NCBI GenBank assembly: GCA_017625935.1
Contig: JAGALA010000057.1
Coordinates: forward strand, 1 to 53,617
Reading direction: 5' to 3'
Source: Clostridia bacterium
GTDB taxonomy: Bacteria > Bacillota > Clostridia > Oscillospirales > CAG-272
DNA length: 53,617 bases
Part shown: positions 44,238 through 52,251 of the stretch, in pieces
Layout of the letters: each line of letters starts with the position of its first letter
Numbering within the stretch: position 1 is the first letter of the stretch
Notes under the pieces: generated by a model
What the model saw: the letters and a program-made list of their open reading frames with translations, nothing else
The model's database searches: none
Told to the model about the DNA's origin: nothing
Translations under genes and position numbers: made by a program

Positions 44238-45238
44238 GGATTAACCAAGTAGAAATCGTCAAGCGGCAATTTATCTCCAACGCTCTTTGGTGCAATCTCG
44301 AACATAACGGAAATAAATGCTTGCATTGCGGATTTCATTTCTTCACCCTTCATAAACACTACGTTGCATTTCGGAATTGCGTTTTCGGCAACAGTTGCGT
44401 TTGCAAAAATGCCGTATTTTACAATTAAAGCAGCGGCATCCTTTGGATTTTCATTCAAATAGTTAATAGATGCTTCATACTCGTTAAGGAACCATTCAAC
44501 CGCGCCCTTATTCTTTTCAGCGAAGTCCTTTCTGACAACGATACAGCCCTGAACAAGCTTTTCTGAATTCGGGATTTTATCCCATTCAGCAGTGAGATCG
44601 AGTGCTACGGAATAGTTGTTATTCGCCTTCTTTGCGCCTGCAATAGCAGCAGTTACAACAGGCTGAGGAAGCACGGCAAGGTCAACCTGACCTGCAACCA
44701 CGGCCGCTTGAAGCGCGGCAGGGGTCGAATAAGTTGTTGAGTCAATTGTTGCATCAATGCCGTTTGAATCAAGTATATGCTTTGTGATAAAGGTCGGATT
44801 TTGCGCGGGAACATAGATTGTTTTGCCGTTTAAATCGTTGATTGAAGAAATTTGGTCATCCTTTTCGATTAAGTAGAGTACGCCAAGTGTGTTAATAGCA
44901 AGCACCTGAACCTTACCGCCCGTCTTATTATACACGTTTGCCGCAGCATTGGTTGGAAGCGCCGCCATATCTATTGTGCCTGCAATAAGGCCTGAGATGA
45001 TGTTCGTCGCATCGGTTTCAACCTTAAATTCGTAATCGTTGGCGGATGCGCCGTTTGCGTCATCCTCCATTAGCTTAGCCGCGCCAAAGCCGGTTGTACC
45101 GTTTAACACGGAGATTTTAACGTTTGTTTTTTGTGTTTCGCCACCGTTTGTGTCGCCGTTATTGCCACAGGAGCCAAACACAAGCATTGTGCTGAAAATT
45201 GTGAGTGCTACAAGTAAAAGTGATAGAATTTTTTTCAT
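44234..45238 (-). CDS. ABC transporter substrate-binding lipoprotein (NMT1/SsuA-like)
   Basis: A 334-residue lipoprotein: type II signal peptide with lipobox FGSC, a Gly/Asn-rich linker, then the type II periplasmic-binding fold (ISVLNGTTGFGAAKLMEDD; IISGLIAGTIDMAALPTNAAANVYN; QVDLAVLPQPVVTAA; FLNEYEASINYLNENPKDAAALIVKYGI). This pattern covers sulfonate, nitrate, thiamine-precursor and related ligands. The two-domain cleft residues are present but no specificity residue can be read by eye. It lies 3 bases after the crp/fnr gene, so the regulator and transporter are one operon. Confidence 0.9.
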   Translation of the reverse strand: MKKILSLLLVALTIFSTMLVFGSCGNNGDTNGGETQKTNVKISVLNGTTGFGAAKLMEDDANGASANDYEFKVETDATNIISGLIAGTIDMAALPTNAAANVYNKTGGKVQVLAINTLGVLYLIEKDDQISSINDLNGKTIYVPAQNPTFITKHILDSNGIDATIDSTTYSTPAALQAAVVAGQVDLAVLPQPVVTAAIAGAKKANNNYSVALDLTAEWDKIPNSEKLVQGCIVVRKDFAEKNKGAVEWFLNEYEASINYLNENPKDAAALIVKYGIFANATVAENAIPKCNVVFMKGEEMKSAMQAFISVMFEIAPKSVGDKLPLDDFYLVNP

Positions 45239-45241
45239 TTT

Positions 45242-45877
45242 TTATACCTCGTTTAATATTATTTTTTTACCGCTTTTAATTATAATGCCGTCATCTTCAA
45301 GCTTATCAAATGATCTATATAAGCTTGCACGGCCTATCGCGAGCATTTTTGAAAGCGTGGAAAGGCTAACCTTGATTTCAACCTCGTTTTTTTCGTTTTT
45401 TTCGAGGCTGCAAAGGTAAGTATATAGCTTGTTTTCCGTGTTTTTTGCAGTAAATGCATCAATTTTCGTGTTCAAAAATGAAATTCTCTTGGCAAGAAAG
45501 GAAATATAGTTAAGCGCGACGGTTTTGTCGTACTCAATGCATTTTTCTATAAATCCCTTGTTAAATGTGATAACCACACAGCTTGAAGCGGCTATAACCG
45601 TAGTGCTGTACGTATGCTTATCGAAAAGAGAAGCCGCACCGTATGAGTCACCCACGCTCAGCTTACGCAAAATCACGTCGTCATCACCCGAGCGAATAAT
45701 CGCGTTCCCCTTATAAATGAGCCCAATCTTTTCGCCTGTTTTTGAGCTAAGCATAATTTCTTGGGGTGAGTATTCCTCGACCGCTATTCCGTCAAAGGAA
45801 AGCATAGCGTCAATTGTATCACCTTCAACATTTTTAAACAAGAAAAGGTTTTCTTTAATAAAATTTTTGTATTTCAC
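45242..45877 (-). CDS. Crp/Fnr-family regulator, first gene of the ABC operon
   Basis: A 211-residue regulator with an N-terminal cyclic-nucleotide-binding-like jelly roll (GEKIGLIYKGNAIIRSGDDDVILRKLSVGDSYGAASLF) and a C-terminal winged helix (VSLSTLSKMLAIGRASLYRSFDKLEDDGIIIKSGKKI). The N-terminal Cys cluster of Fnr is absent, and the Arg-Ser pair that binds cAMP is not evident, so its signal is unknown. The GTG at 45877 is the start: GGAG lies 9 bases upstream, while the TTG at 45892 overlaps it. Placing it first in the transporter operon suggests it senses the transported compound or its fate. Confidence 0.85.
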   Translation of the reverse strand: MKYKNFIKENLFLFKNVEGDTIDAMLSFDGIAVEEYSPQEIMLSSKTGEKIGLIYKGNAIIRSGDDDVILRKLSVGDSYGAASLFDKHTYSTTVIAASSCVVITFNKGFIEKCIEYDKTVALNYISFLAKRISFLNTKIDAFTAKNTENKLYTYLCSLEKNEKNEVEIKVSLSTLSKMLAIGRASLYRSFDKLEDDGIIIKSGKKIILNEV

Positions 45878-45895
45878 AATAGATTTCTCCAAAAG

Positions 45896-45943
45896 TGTAT
45901 CATTTGGTACAATTATTGTATCATTTTAATGAAAAAAAGTCAA
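45896..45943 (-). promoter_or_regulatory. Promoter of the crp-ABC operon with two overlapping palindromes
   Basis: On the minus strand TTGACT (45943-45938), 17 bases, TACAAT (45920-45915). Over the -10 box and the probable start lie ACAAT-T-ATTGT (45909-45919) and TGTATC-N4-GGTACA (45896-45911), the second an almost perfect inverted repeat. These are good candidate operators for the Crp/Fnr protein encoded just downstream, suggesting autoregulation. Confidence 0.65.
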
Positions 45944-45963
45944 TACATTTTTGCAAAAATCAC

Positions 45964-45992
45964 TTGATTTTTGTTTCTGTATAGTATATATT
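45964..45992 (+). promoter_or_regulatory. galE-galM promoter
   Basis: TTGATT (45964-45969), 17 bases, TATATT (45987-45992), followed by GGGAGGA about 6 bases before galE. It is separate from and divergent to the crp promoter, 20 bases away. Confidence 0.65.
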
Positions 45993-46021
45993 ATATATAA
46001 TGAGGATTTTGGGAGGATATT

Positions 46022-47035
46022 ATGGCAATTTTAGTTACAGGCGGTACCGGTTATATCGGCTCGCACACAGTTGTTGAATTATTAAATGACGGCAGAGAGG
46101 TTGTTATTCTTGACAATCTTTCAAATTCCAAGGAGTGCGTGCTTGACAGAATCGAGACCATTACAGGAAAAAGACCTAAGTTTTATAAGGGTGATATTCT
46201 TAATATCGACGATATTGAGAAGGTTTTCACTGAAAACAAAATCGAATCGGTTATTCACTTTGCGGGCTTAAAGGCAGTCGGCGAAAGTGTTGCTATGCCT
46301 ATTTTGTATTATCATAACAATATCACAGGCACACTTAATCTATGCAAGGTAATGTCATTACATAATTGTAAAAAAATTGTATTCTCATCCTCTGCAACCG
46401 TTTACGGCAAGCCGAAAAGCGTGCCGATTAGCGAGGATTTCCCGCTTTCCACAACCAATCCATATGGCGAAACAAAGCTTATGATTGAAAGAATTCTCAG
46501 CGATATTTACGTTTCTGATAAAGAGTGGAGCATTTGCATTTTAAGATACTTTAACCCAATCGGTGCGCACGAAAGCGGACTTATGGGTGAGGACCCTAAG
46601 GGCAAGCCAAACAATCTTTTGCCTTATGTTGCAAGAGTTGCATTCGGTAAATACCCACACGTTAACGTGTTTGGTAATGACTACGCAACACACGACGGCA
46701 CGGGCGTGCGTGACTATATTCACGTTGTTGACCTTGCAAACGCGCACTTGAAGGCTATCTACCGCACAAATATCGTTACAGGTGTTGAGCGCTTTAACAT
46801 CGGAACAGGAAAGGGCTACTCGGTTCTTGATATCATCCACGCGTTTGAAAAGGCAATCGGCAGAGAAATCCCATACGTTATTTGCGAAAGACGCCCGGGA
46901 GATATTGACGAATGCTGTGCAAATCCCGAAAAGGCACTTCACGTGCTTGGCTGGGAAGCGAAGTATGATATTGAAAAGATGTGTCTTGACTCTGCAAATT
47001 GGCAGAGCAAAAATCCTGACGGATACGGTGAATAA
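46022..47035 (+). CDS. galE: UDP-glucose 4-epimerase
   Basis: Interconverts UDP-glucose and UDP-galactose (Leloir pathway, also surface polysaccharide supply). The 337-residue short-chain dehydrogenase has the NAD loop TGGTGYIGSH at the N-terminus, FSSSATVYG, the catalytic Tyr-x3-Lys in NPYGETKLM, and LRYFNPIGAH, all typical of GalE proper. It is directly followed by galM with no gap, forming a galactose operon without galK or galT in view. Confidence 0.96.
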   Translation: MAILVTGGTGYIGSHTVVELLNDGREVVILDNLSNSKECVLDRIETITGKRPKFYKGDILNIDDIEKVFTENKIESVIHFAGLKAVGESVAMPILYYHNNITGTLNLCKVMSLHNCKKIVFSSSATVYGKPKSVPISEDFPLSTTNPYGETKLMIERILSDIYVSDKEWSICILRYFNPIGAHESGLMGEDPKGKPNNLLPYVARVAFGKYPHVNVFGNDYATHDGTGVRDYIHVVDLANAHLKAIYRTNIVTGVERFNIGTGKGYSVLDIIHAFEKAIGREIPYVICERRPGDIDECCANPEKALHVLGWEAKYDIEKMCLDSANWQSKNPDGYGE

Positions 47036-48085
47036 ATGATTACTAAGAAATTATTCGGAGAATTAAACGGCAACGAGGTATATGAATATACACTCGAAAA
47101 TAAAAGCGGCGCAAGCGTTAAAATTTTAACCCTTGGCGGCATTTTAAGAGCTATTAATGTGCCTGACAAAAACGGCGTTTTGGCTGACGTTGTTTGTGGT
47201 TATGACGATGTTAATTCATATCTTACCGCAGGTGGATATCAAGGTGCGTTAATCGGTAGATTTGGCAACAGAATCAAGAATTCGCGCTTTGTTCTTGACG
47301 GAGAAGAATACGTTCTTTTTAATAACGAAGGGAACAATCATCTCCACGGCGGCAAGGAAGGCTTTGACAAGAAGCTTTGGAGCGCAAACGCTTATGAAAA
47401 CGGCGATACAATGTATTTGGAGCTTTCATATTTTTCAAAGGATATGGAAGAGGGATACCCGGGAAATTTAGACGTAAAGGTGACTTATTCATTTGATGAT
47501 GAATGTGCTTTATCGATAAATTATAAGGCAACAACAGATAAAAAGACGGTTTTGAACCTTACAAACCACGCATATTTCAACCTCGGCGGTTATAATTCGG
47601 GAAGAATTGAAAATCACACGCTTTGGATTGATGCAAGCAAGGTTTGCGAGGTTGACAGCGAGCTTATTCCGACGGGAAGAGAGCTTTCTGTTGACGGAAC
47701 ACCGTTTGATTTTAGGAGCGAAAAGCTAATTGGCAAGGATATCGAGGCTGACGACGCACTTTTGAAGCTCGGTCAGGGATATGACCACAATTTTGTGTTA
47801 AATTCCGATGGTACAATTAAGCTTTCGGCAACCTTAAAGGACACGGTATCGGGCAGAAAAATGGATATGTATACAAATCAGCCCTGCGTTCAAATTTACG
47901 CCGCAAACTGCATAAACGAGGACGATGTGCCGTTTAAAAACGGATTTGCGCAAAAAAAGAGATGCGCAGTCTGCTTAGAAACACAGCACGCACCCGATTC
48001 ACCAAATCAAAAGGGCTTCCCATCCTGTGAGCTTGATGCAAACGAGGTTTACGATTATACAACCGTATATAAATTTTATAACTAA
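47036..48085 (+). CDS. galM: Aldose 1-epimerase (galactose mutarotase)
   Basis: Catalyses anomer interconversion of galactose or glucose. The 349-residue beta-sandwich protein has NHLHGGKEGFDKKLW (first catalytic His), NLTNHAYFNLGGY (second His), GYDHNFVL and CLETQHAPDSPNQ with the catalytic Glu in the last. ATG is the base after the galE stop. The galactose context supports GalM rather than a YeaD-type relative. Confidence 0.95.
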   Translation: MITKKLFGELNGNEVYEYTLENKSGASVKILTLGGILRAINVPDKNGVLADVVCGYDDVNSYLTAGGYQGALIGRFGNRIKNSRFVLDGEEYVLFNNEGNNHLHGGKEGFDKKLWSANAYENGDTMYLELSYFSKDMEEGYPGNLDVKVTYSFDDECALSINYKATTDKKTVLNLTNHAYFNLGGYNSGRIENHTLWIDASKVCEVDSELIPTGRELSVDGTPFDFRSEKLIGKDIEADDALLKLGQGYDHNFVLNSDGTIKLSATLKDTVSGRKMDMYTNQPCVQIYAANCINEDDVPFKNGFAQKKRCAVCLETQHAPDSPNQKGFPSCELDANEVYDYTTVYKFYN

Positions 48086-48087
48086 GT

Positions 48088-48117
48088 GAAAAGTCGCATT
48101 TTTTTGCGACTTTTTTC
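48088..48117 (+). terminator. galE-galM terminator
   Basis: An 11-base-pair stem GAAAAGTCGCA / TGCGACTTTTTTC with a T loop, ending in T6C. Strong. Confidence 0.9.
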
Positions 48118-48155
48118 ATATAAATTACCATAATACTCGAAAATGTGAGGATTTT

Positions 48156-48425
48156 ATGGCATTTTATTATGATAACACTAAAAGATGTATAAGCTTAGCG
48201 AAGTTTATAATTTTGAATAAAGCAACGGTAAGAGAAGCGGCAAAAAAATTCGGAATTAGTAAATCAACGGTACATAAGGATATAACGGAGAAGCTGCTGA
48301 GGGAAAATTTGGCACTTTATATTGAGGTTGAAAAAATTTTGCAGCAGAACAAGGCGGAGCGCCATTTGCGCGGCGGCGAGGCAACGAAGCAAAAATATCT
48401 TAAGAAAGCGAAATCATTTAATTAA
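48156..48425 (+). CDS. spoIIID: Sporulation transcriptional regulator SpoIIID
   Basis: An 89-residue DNA-binding protein of the mother cell that fine-tunes the sigma-E regulon and activates sigK. The helix-turn-helix TVREAAKKFGISKSTVHKDITEKL and the C-terminal LRGGEATKQKYLK are characteristic. The start has TGTGAGGA before it; the length is as in other SpoIIID proteins. It ends at its own terminator and begins the right-hand, AT-rich part of the window. Confidence 0.95.
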   Translation: MAFYYDNTKRCISLAKFIILNKATVREAAKKFGISKSTVHKDITEKLLRENLALYIEVEKILQQNKAERHLRGGEATKQKYLKKAKSFN

Positions 48426-48429
48426 AACC

Positions 48430-48453
48430 GCCGAGGAACAACCTCGGCTTTTT
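48430..48453 (+). terminator. spoIIID terminator
   Basis: A 7-base-pair stem GCCGAGG / CCTCGGC, loop AACAA, then TTTTT. Canonical. Confidence 0.9.
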
Positions 48454-49138
48454 AACTTTAATCTATTAACTTTATAAATTGCAAATTCCTTCCTTGAGGT
48501 ATACTCAGAATAGTTCACGGAATTTTTGTCCAAGCAAGGAAATTAACGCAAAATTTATATTGACATTCAAAAGCTGCAAAATAGGGCCCTCTTCCAAGCT
48601 ACCAAATTTCCCATATACACAATTATACAAAATGCAAATTTTATATAATTGGGAGAATAGGAAAAACGCCTGTATTTATTGGGATTATATTAAATAACGT
48701 CAAATTTAGAATTTATCATCTATTTTATTTTTGGTATAATTGTCAGACGTTAAATTACATTTATAGTTTCGCTCCTTGGCTTGTTAGCTCTGTTTCTTTT
48801 GAAAATCCGTGTCCTTGAAAACGCAATTATTTTTTGTTCGTGCGATATTCCTTCACAGAAAGAAATTATTTTAAGAATGCTTTTTCTGTTTCTCTCGCTA
48901 TAGGTACACGATTTTATAATTTCAAAATTGCATATCGCTGAAAACGCAATTATTTTTTTCTTGCACAATGAACTCATCACATAAAAGATTTATTTTAAGA
49001 ATGATTTCTTACACGTGCTTATTTCGCTAAAATTGTAACAAGAAAAAAATTTCATTCTCCGATGAAAACAAAACGAACTAAAAATTCGCAATTATAAAAT
49101 AAAATTTATTTTGTATAATTAGCAATTCGGAAGAATGA
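48454..49138. repeat. AT-rich gene-free region with inverted and direct repeats
   Basis: No gene is visible in 685 bases. It holds four repeat structures. (1) An imperfect palindrome 48473-48559: TATAAATT...CCTTG with CAAG...AATTTATA, 34-base loop. (2) A hairpin pair TAACGTC / GACGTTA (about 48695-48753). (3) Two copies, about 123 bases apart, of GAAAACGCAATTATTTTTT (48817 and 48940) and TTATTTTAAGAATG (48867 and 48991). (4) Similar AT-rich palindromes starting AATTATACAAAAT at 48621-48650 (plus) and 49090-49120 (minus), in inverted orientation. They could be remnants of a small mobile element. Confidence 0.5.
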
Positions 49139-49627
49139 TTATAGTTTAATTTGGCTCCAAGCCTCGATCAGCTTATCAAGTGACCAAGCGGCATTTGCGG
49201 GTGAGGTTGACGGCAAGCAAATCGCCTCGCGCCCAATTTCATTTTTGATATATTTGTCATAATGCGCTTTTGCTGTTTTGCCGTTCACAAAAATTTTTTG
49301 TATATTTGCGCTCTTAAGTATTTTCGAAATATCGTTTGGGCGCGCGTCTTTTATAGTGCTATCCGAGCTTCCTGTTATCTCACACGAATGGATCACGTCC
49401 CAAAGCGCTATTCCGTTGTTTTTGAGCAAAGCCTTCTTTTCTTCTATTGAATTTGGTGCTTTTTCGCCAAAAATCGATGAAATTACCCTCCAAAAGCGAT
49501 TTTGGCTATGCCCGTAGAAAAACATCTGCTCTCTTGATTTTACCGACGGAAAGCTGCCAAGTATAAGAATTTTCGAGTTTTCTTGATAAAACGGCTCAAT
49601 CGGGTGAACAATTTTCATTTTACGCAC
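49139..49627 (-). CDS. DNA-deoxyinosine glycosylase (uracil-DNA glycosylase superfamily)
   Basis: A 162-residue monodomain enzyme with ILILGSFPSVKSREQMFFYGHSQNRFWRVI at the N-terminus and LPSTSPANAAWSLDKLIEAW at the C-terminus, matching the hypoxanthine-DNA glycosylase family (family 6), which removes deaminated adenine from DNA. The second motif, STSPAN, is the DNA-intercalating loop. The GTG start at 49627 is only 4 bases from GGAG, while the ATG at 49618 is 13 away; either is possible. Neighbouring sequence is intergenic on one side and the accessory cluster on the other. Confidence 0.88.
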   Translation of the reverse strand: MRKMKIVHPIEPFYQENSKILILGSFPSVKSREQMFFYGHSQNRFWRVISSIFGEKAPNSIEEKKALLKNNGIALWDVIHSCEITGSSDSTIKDARPNDISKILKSANIQKIFVNGKTAKAHYDKYIKNEIGREAICLPSTSPANAAWSLDKLIEAWSQIKL

Positions 49628-49671
49628 TTCTCTCCTTTTGCGGTTAATTTATGTAAATAATAAATTGAAAC

Positions 49672-49986
49672 TTATAGTTCACGAATCATTTTCACTTTTA
49701 AAGGTCTTTTTGTAAGAAATTCAGCGTTTTCATCCATTGTGGTTCTTGGATGTTGATATATATCCTCTCCCACGATAATCGGTTCATCAATTATATACAG
49801 ATATCCTTTTTCTGTTCCGTTATGACTAATTATGCCATTATCATCATATCCGAGGCGAGATGGCTGATGTGAAAAAGCTTCTGCAAGCTCTTTCCACTGC
49901 GTAATGGTACTATTGGCTCTTAATTCAGTAAAAACCTTATTTGAACCGTGATACCATATTCCGTTTGGTGATATCTCTATTTTCAT
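49672..49986 (-). CDS. Small protein with ADP-ribosyltransferase-like look
   Basis: A 104-residue protein: IWYHGSNKVFTELRANSTITQW, then AEAFSHQPSRLGYDDNGIISHNG, GYLYIIDEPIIVGEDIYQHPRTTM and FLTKRPLKVKMI. The opening HGS with a later conserved S/T and final beta-strand resembles small proteins of the ADP-ribosyl-type fold, a guess from layout only. Its ATG overlaps by 4 bases the stop of an upstream ORF that carries a premature stop codon, so the pair was once co-translated. Whether it is enzyme, toxin or neither is unknown. Confidence 0.6.
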   Translation of the reverse strand: MKIEISPNGIWYHGSNKVFTELRANSTITQWKELAEAFSHQPSRLGYDDNGIISHNGTEKGYLYIIDEPIIVGEDIYQHPRTTMDENAEFLTKRPLKVKMIREL

Positions 49987-50150
49987 AGTAACGCTCCTTT
50001 GATTAAATAATCATCTATTTCTTTTCTTGTTTTGAACACTATAAAGTCCTTGTTTGGATATTTATTATGCAGTTCTATAATTCTCGGCTTGCGTTTTTCA
50101 TCAAATTCAAGTACACCACGTTCAAAGTCTTATGTATCTATAATTTTCAT
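49983..50150 (-). pseudogene. Small ORF interrupted by one in-frame stop
   Basis: From ATG at 50150 the frame reads six residues (MKIIDT), then TAA (50132-50130), then continues open for about 48 residues (DFERGVLEFDEKRKPRIIELHNKYPNKDFIVFKTRKEIDDYLI...) to a TGA that overlaps the next gene by 4 bases (ATGA). One substitution in one codon would restore a 55-residue ORF. It looks like the upstream member of a two-gene unit, recently broken or misread in assembly. A later non-ATG start cannot be excluded. Confidence 0.55.
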
Positions 50151-50187
50151 ATTTTCTTTATTAAATTTAAACCAACACTAATAGTTG

Positions 50188-50928
50188 TTAATAATGATAT
50201 AAAACAATAGTAATATCATCATATTGGTTTCTTTTGTGTTCTTTAATTGCGTTGTCTTTTGCTGTATCAATGATTTGCTCCACACTTTTAGATAAATTAT
50301 CCTTATCAATGAGTTTTACAAGTTCATTTGAATTTAAGTAGTCGCTTACACCATCACAACAAATAACTATCATATCTCCTTTATTAAGACTGTATTCTTC
50401 TAATGAATATTTAGGAACTACCATAGGCATAAAAGTATCAAACATTGACCACATATGTTCAGGTAATCTGTGAATATATTCTTCTAATTGTTCCTCGGTA
50501 AAAATGCCCATTTGAACCAAATTATCATATGTTTTCTTTGTCTTTGATACTCGTTTTATTTTACCTTCTTTAATAAGAAACGCAGGAGAATCACCCATTG
50601 AAGCAAATGTCGCAACATTATTGCTAATTACACAGATAACCAATGTACCAAATATGTATTTATTTTGTTTTTGAGAATGCTGAATTAAGTCGTTATTGAT
50701 TTTCCGAATAATCTTTTCAATATATTCTTTTGGAGATAGGTTTGACTTTGAAAAAGGAAATGCTTCAATATTTTCAACACAACATTTTGACATTATAATC
50801 TTTCCGTCAGCTCCAGCACCTGATGCACCATCTGCTAATACAATAGTTGATTTGTCAGATGATATGTAAAATGCATCCCCATTAACTCCACTTGTGCCTA
50901 CAATGCTTTTACCAAAACATTTTGCCAT
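50188..50928 (-). CDS. PP2C-family serine/threonine phosphatase
   Basis: A 246-residue metal-dependent phosphatase. The metal-binding and catalytic motifs are present: NGDAF (16-20), LADGASG (D33), MGDSPAFLI (D113), CCDGVSDYL (D192) and YDDITIVLY (D237, D238). No membrane or sensory domain is attached. Bacterial PP2C enzymes of this size act with Hanks-type kinases (as PrpC with PrkC) or on regulators. The chromosomal prpC-prkC pair normally has a kinase next to it; none is here. GAGGGG precedes the ATG at 5 bases. It lies between the broken small ORF and a HIT gene. Confidence 0.9.
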   Translation of the reverse strand: MAKCFGKSIVGTSGVNGDAFYISSDKSTIVLADGASGAGADGKIIMSKCCVENIEAFPFSKSNLSPKEYIEKIIRKINNDLIQHSQKQNKYIFGTLVICVISNNVATFASMGDSPAFLIKEGKIKRVSKTKKTYDNLVQMGIFTEEQLEEYIHRLPEHMWSMFDTFMPMVVPKYSLEEYSLNKGDMIVICCDGVSDYLNSNELVKLIDKDNLSKSVEQIIDTAKDNAIKEHKRNQYDDITIVLYHY

Positions 50929-50942
50929 TTTTTCCCCTCACA

Positions 50943-51392
50943 CTATAATAATTTGTTAAGCTCTTTGCATAATTTTGTCTTATAAGCGTTAAGCTCTTCG
51001 TTAGTTGGCTTATATTTATCATTCCACATTTCTTCTTTAGGAAGCCACCATACAGGACCTTTTTCGGGTGTGTCGCCTGTATTTCGTGGAAACAAATGCC
51101 AATGAAGGTGAGTATCGCCATTACCGAGCAGTTCATAATTCATTTTTTCTGCACCAAAGGCGTTTTGAGTAGCCTCAGCTACAATCGACATTTCCTCTAA
51201 ATATTTCATTTTGAAATCGTGGTCTAAATGATGAAGCTCCGTCACATGCTTTTTGCATAAAAACAATGCATAACCCTTAAACCGTTGATGGTCACCTAAA
51301 ACCACATATCCTGTTTCTAACTCTTTAACAAAATAGGGATTTTCATTGTTTTTTATCATTTCAATTCGTTTACAAATTAAACAATCAGCCAT
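50943..51392 (-). CDS. HIT-family hydrolase
   Basis: A 149-residue protein with the HIT active-site motif HLHWH (H95, H97, H99) in GNGDTHLHWHLFPRNTGD, and the N-terminal CLICKRI zinc-like pair. HIT proteins hydrolyse dinucleoside polyphosphates or nucleoside phosphoramidates. With the following W-rich tail it is closer to the Ap4A-hydrolase-like group. The SD AAGGTGAT precedes the ATG. It sits between a PP2C gene and a GNAT gene, all minus. Confidence 0.85.
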   Translation of the reverse strand: MADCLICKRIEMIKNNENPYFVKELETGYVVLGDHQRFKGYALFLCKKHVTELHHLDHDFKMKYLEEMSIVAEATQNAFGAEKMNYELLGNGDTHLHWHLFPRNTGDTPEKGPVWWLPKEEMWNDKYKPTNEELNAYKTKLCKELNKLL

Positions 51393-51415
51393 TTTATCAC
51401 CTTCTCGTTAAGATA

Positions 51416-51832
51416 CTATAACAATGACGTTACATATGAGCCAAGTATTTGCCCGTTTTGATTTTTTACCGGTGAAATCGTAAAGTTGTTTTTCTCCCAC
51501 AGCTTATGTGAAGAAATATTATTTATATCGCAATATGCACGAATTTGATATAATGATTGTTCCTTGGCTAATTCGATGAGCTTTTTTATTAAGCTGCTTG
51601 CTATGCCTTGGCGTTGATTTTTTGGCTCAAAGGTTTCTATAACATTTATAAACATTTCGCTTTTATCTATTGGTGCCGGTATTTTTCGAACAAACGCCCA
51701 AGCGAAAGCTTCTATATTCTCATTTTCTTCCGCAACAACCAAATATCCATCTTCACCAAGCACTTGCTTTGTATGCGGATATTTGTTAATTATATCTCTT
51801 TTATCCTCTTCTGTTCCAATGCGAATATTCAT
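51416..51832 (-). CDS. GNAT-family N-acetyltransferase
   Basis: A 138-residue single-domain acetyltransferase. The coenzyme A-binding signature is PKNQRQGIASSLIKKLIELAK (motif A, Q/RxxGxA pattern), followed by IRAYCDINNISSHKLWEKNNF (motif B). The N-terminus has the usual first strand and helix. Acceptor substrate is unknown. It is separated from the next minus-strand gene by 11 bases, so likely cotranscribed. Confidence 0.85.
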   Translation of the reverse strand: MNIRIGTEEDKRDIINKYPHTKQVLGEDGYLVVAEENENIEAFAWAFVRKIPAPIDKSEMFINVIETFEPKNQRQGIASSLIKKLIELAKEQSLYQIRAYCDINNISSHKLWEKNNFTISPVKNQNGQILGSYVTSLL

Positions 51833-51843
51833 ATTTTTTACCC

Positions 51844-52251
51844 TTACCTATACTTCTTATCATACTTAAAAACTCTATTAGAGTTTTGCTGAAATTTCAA
51901 ATAGATACTTAAAGCGAGCTTAATTGCTAAAGAAACACCAAGGAAAATAGCGCCTATTTTCAATGATATTATAGAAAAAATCGCTACTAAAACATACATT
52001 ATTGGAACAAAAATCAAAAACAAAAAATGCATTCGATAATACAATTTGAAATCTTTTACATATGCGGTATGCTTCTCTATGTACTTAAATGTCAATTTGT
52101 TGCCAAAGCCTTGTGTTTTATGTATTGAATTAGCACTTTTTCTGTTTCTTTTGGCAAGCAAAAAGCTGAATAAAATTCCTCGCAGATCAATCAACAAATT
52201 TACATCTAACAATATCGAAATAATTGATAATACCATTATTGTTTCAAACAT
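51844..52251 (-). CDS. Hypothetical membrane protein
   Basis: A 135-residue protein with an N-terminal hydrophobic helix (about 1-30), a basic central stretch (AKRNRKSANSIHKTQGFGNKLTFKYIEKHTAYVKDFKLYYR) and two closely spaced C-terminal helices (about 75-115). I do not recognise it. Its ATG is the base directly after the TAA of the upstream gene, and its SD AAAGGAG lies inside that gene, so the two are coupled. Confidence 0.65.
   Translation of the reverse strand: MFETIMVLSIISILLDVNLLIDLRGILFSFLLAKRNRKSANSIHKTQGFGNKLTFKYIEKHTAYVKDFKLYYRMHFLFLIFVPIMYVLVAIFSIISLKIGAIFLGVSLAIKLALSIYLKFQQNSNRVFKYDKKYR

Noticed and set aside
48750..48980. 76-residue minus-strand frame in the repeat region
   Set aside because: It follows the direct repeats (its KIIAFS peptide occurs twice because the DNA does) and has no SD at a sensible distance.
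50130..50132. Possible stop-codon readthrough or selenocysteine in the small broken ORF
   Set aside because: The codon is TAA, not TGA, and no selenocysteine element or readthrough context is visible.
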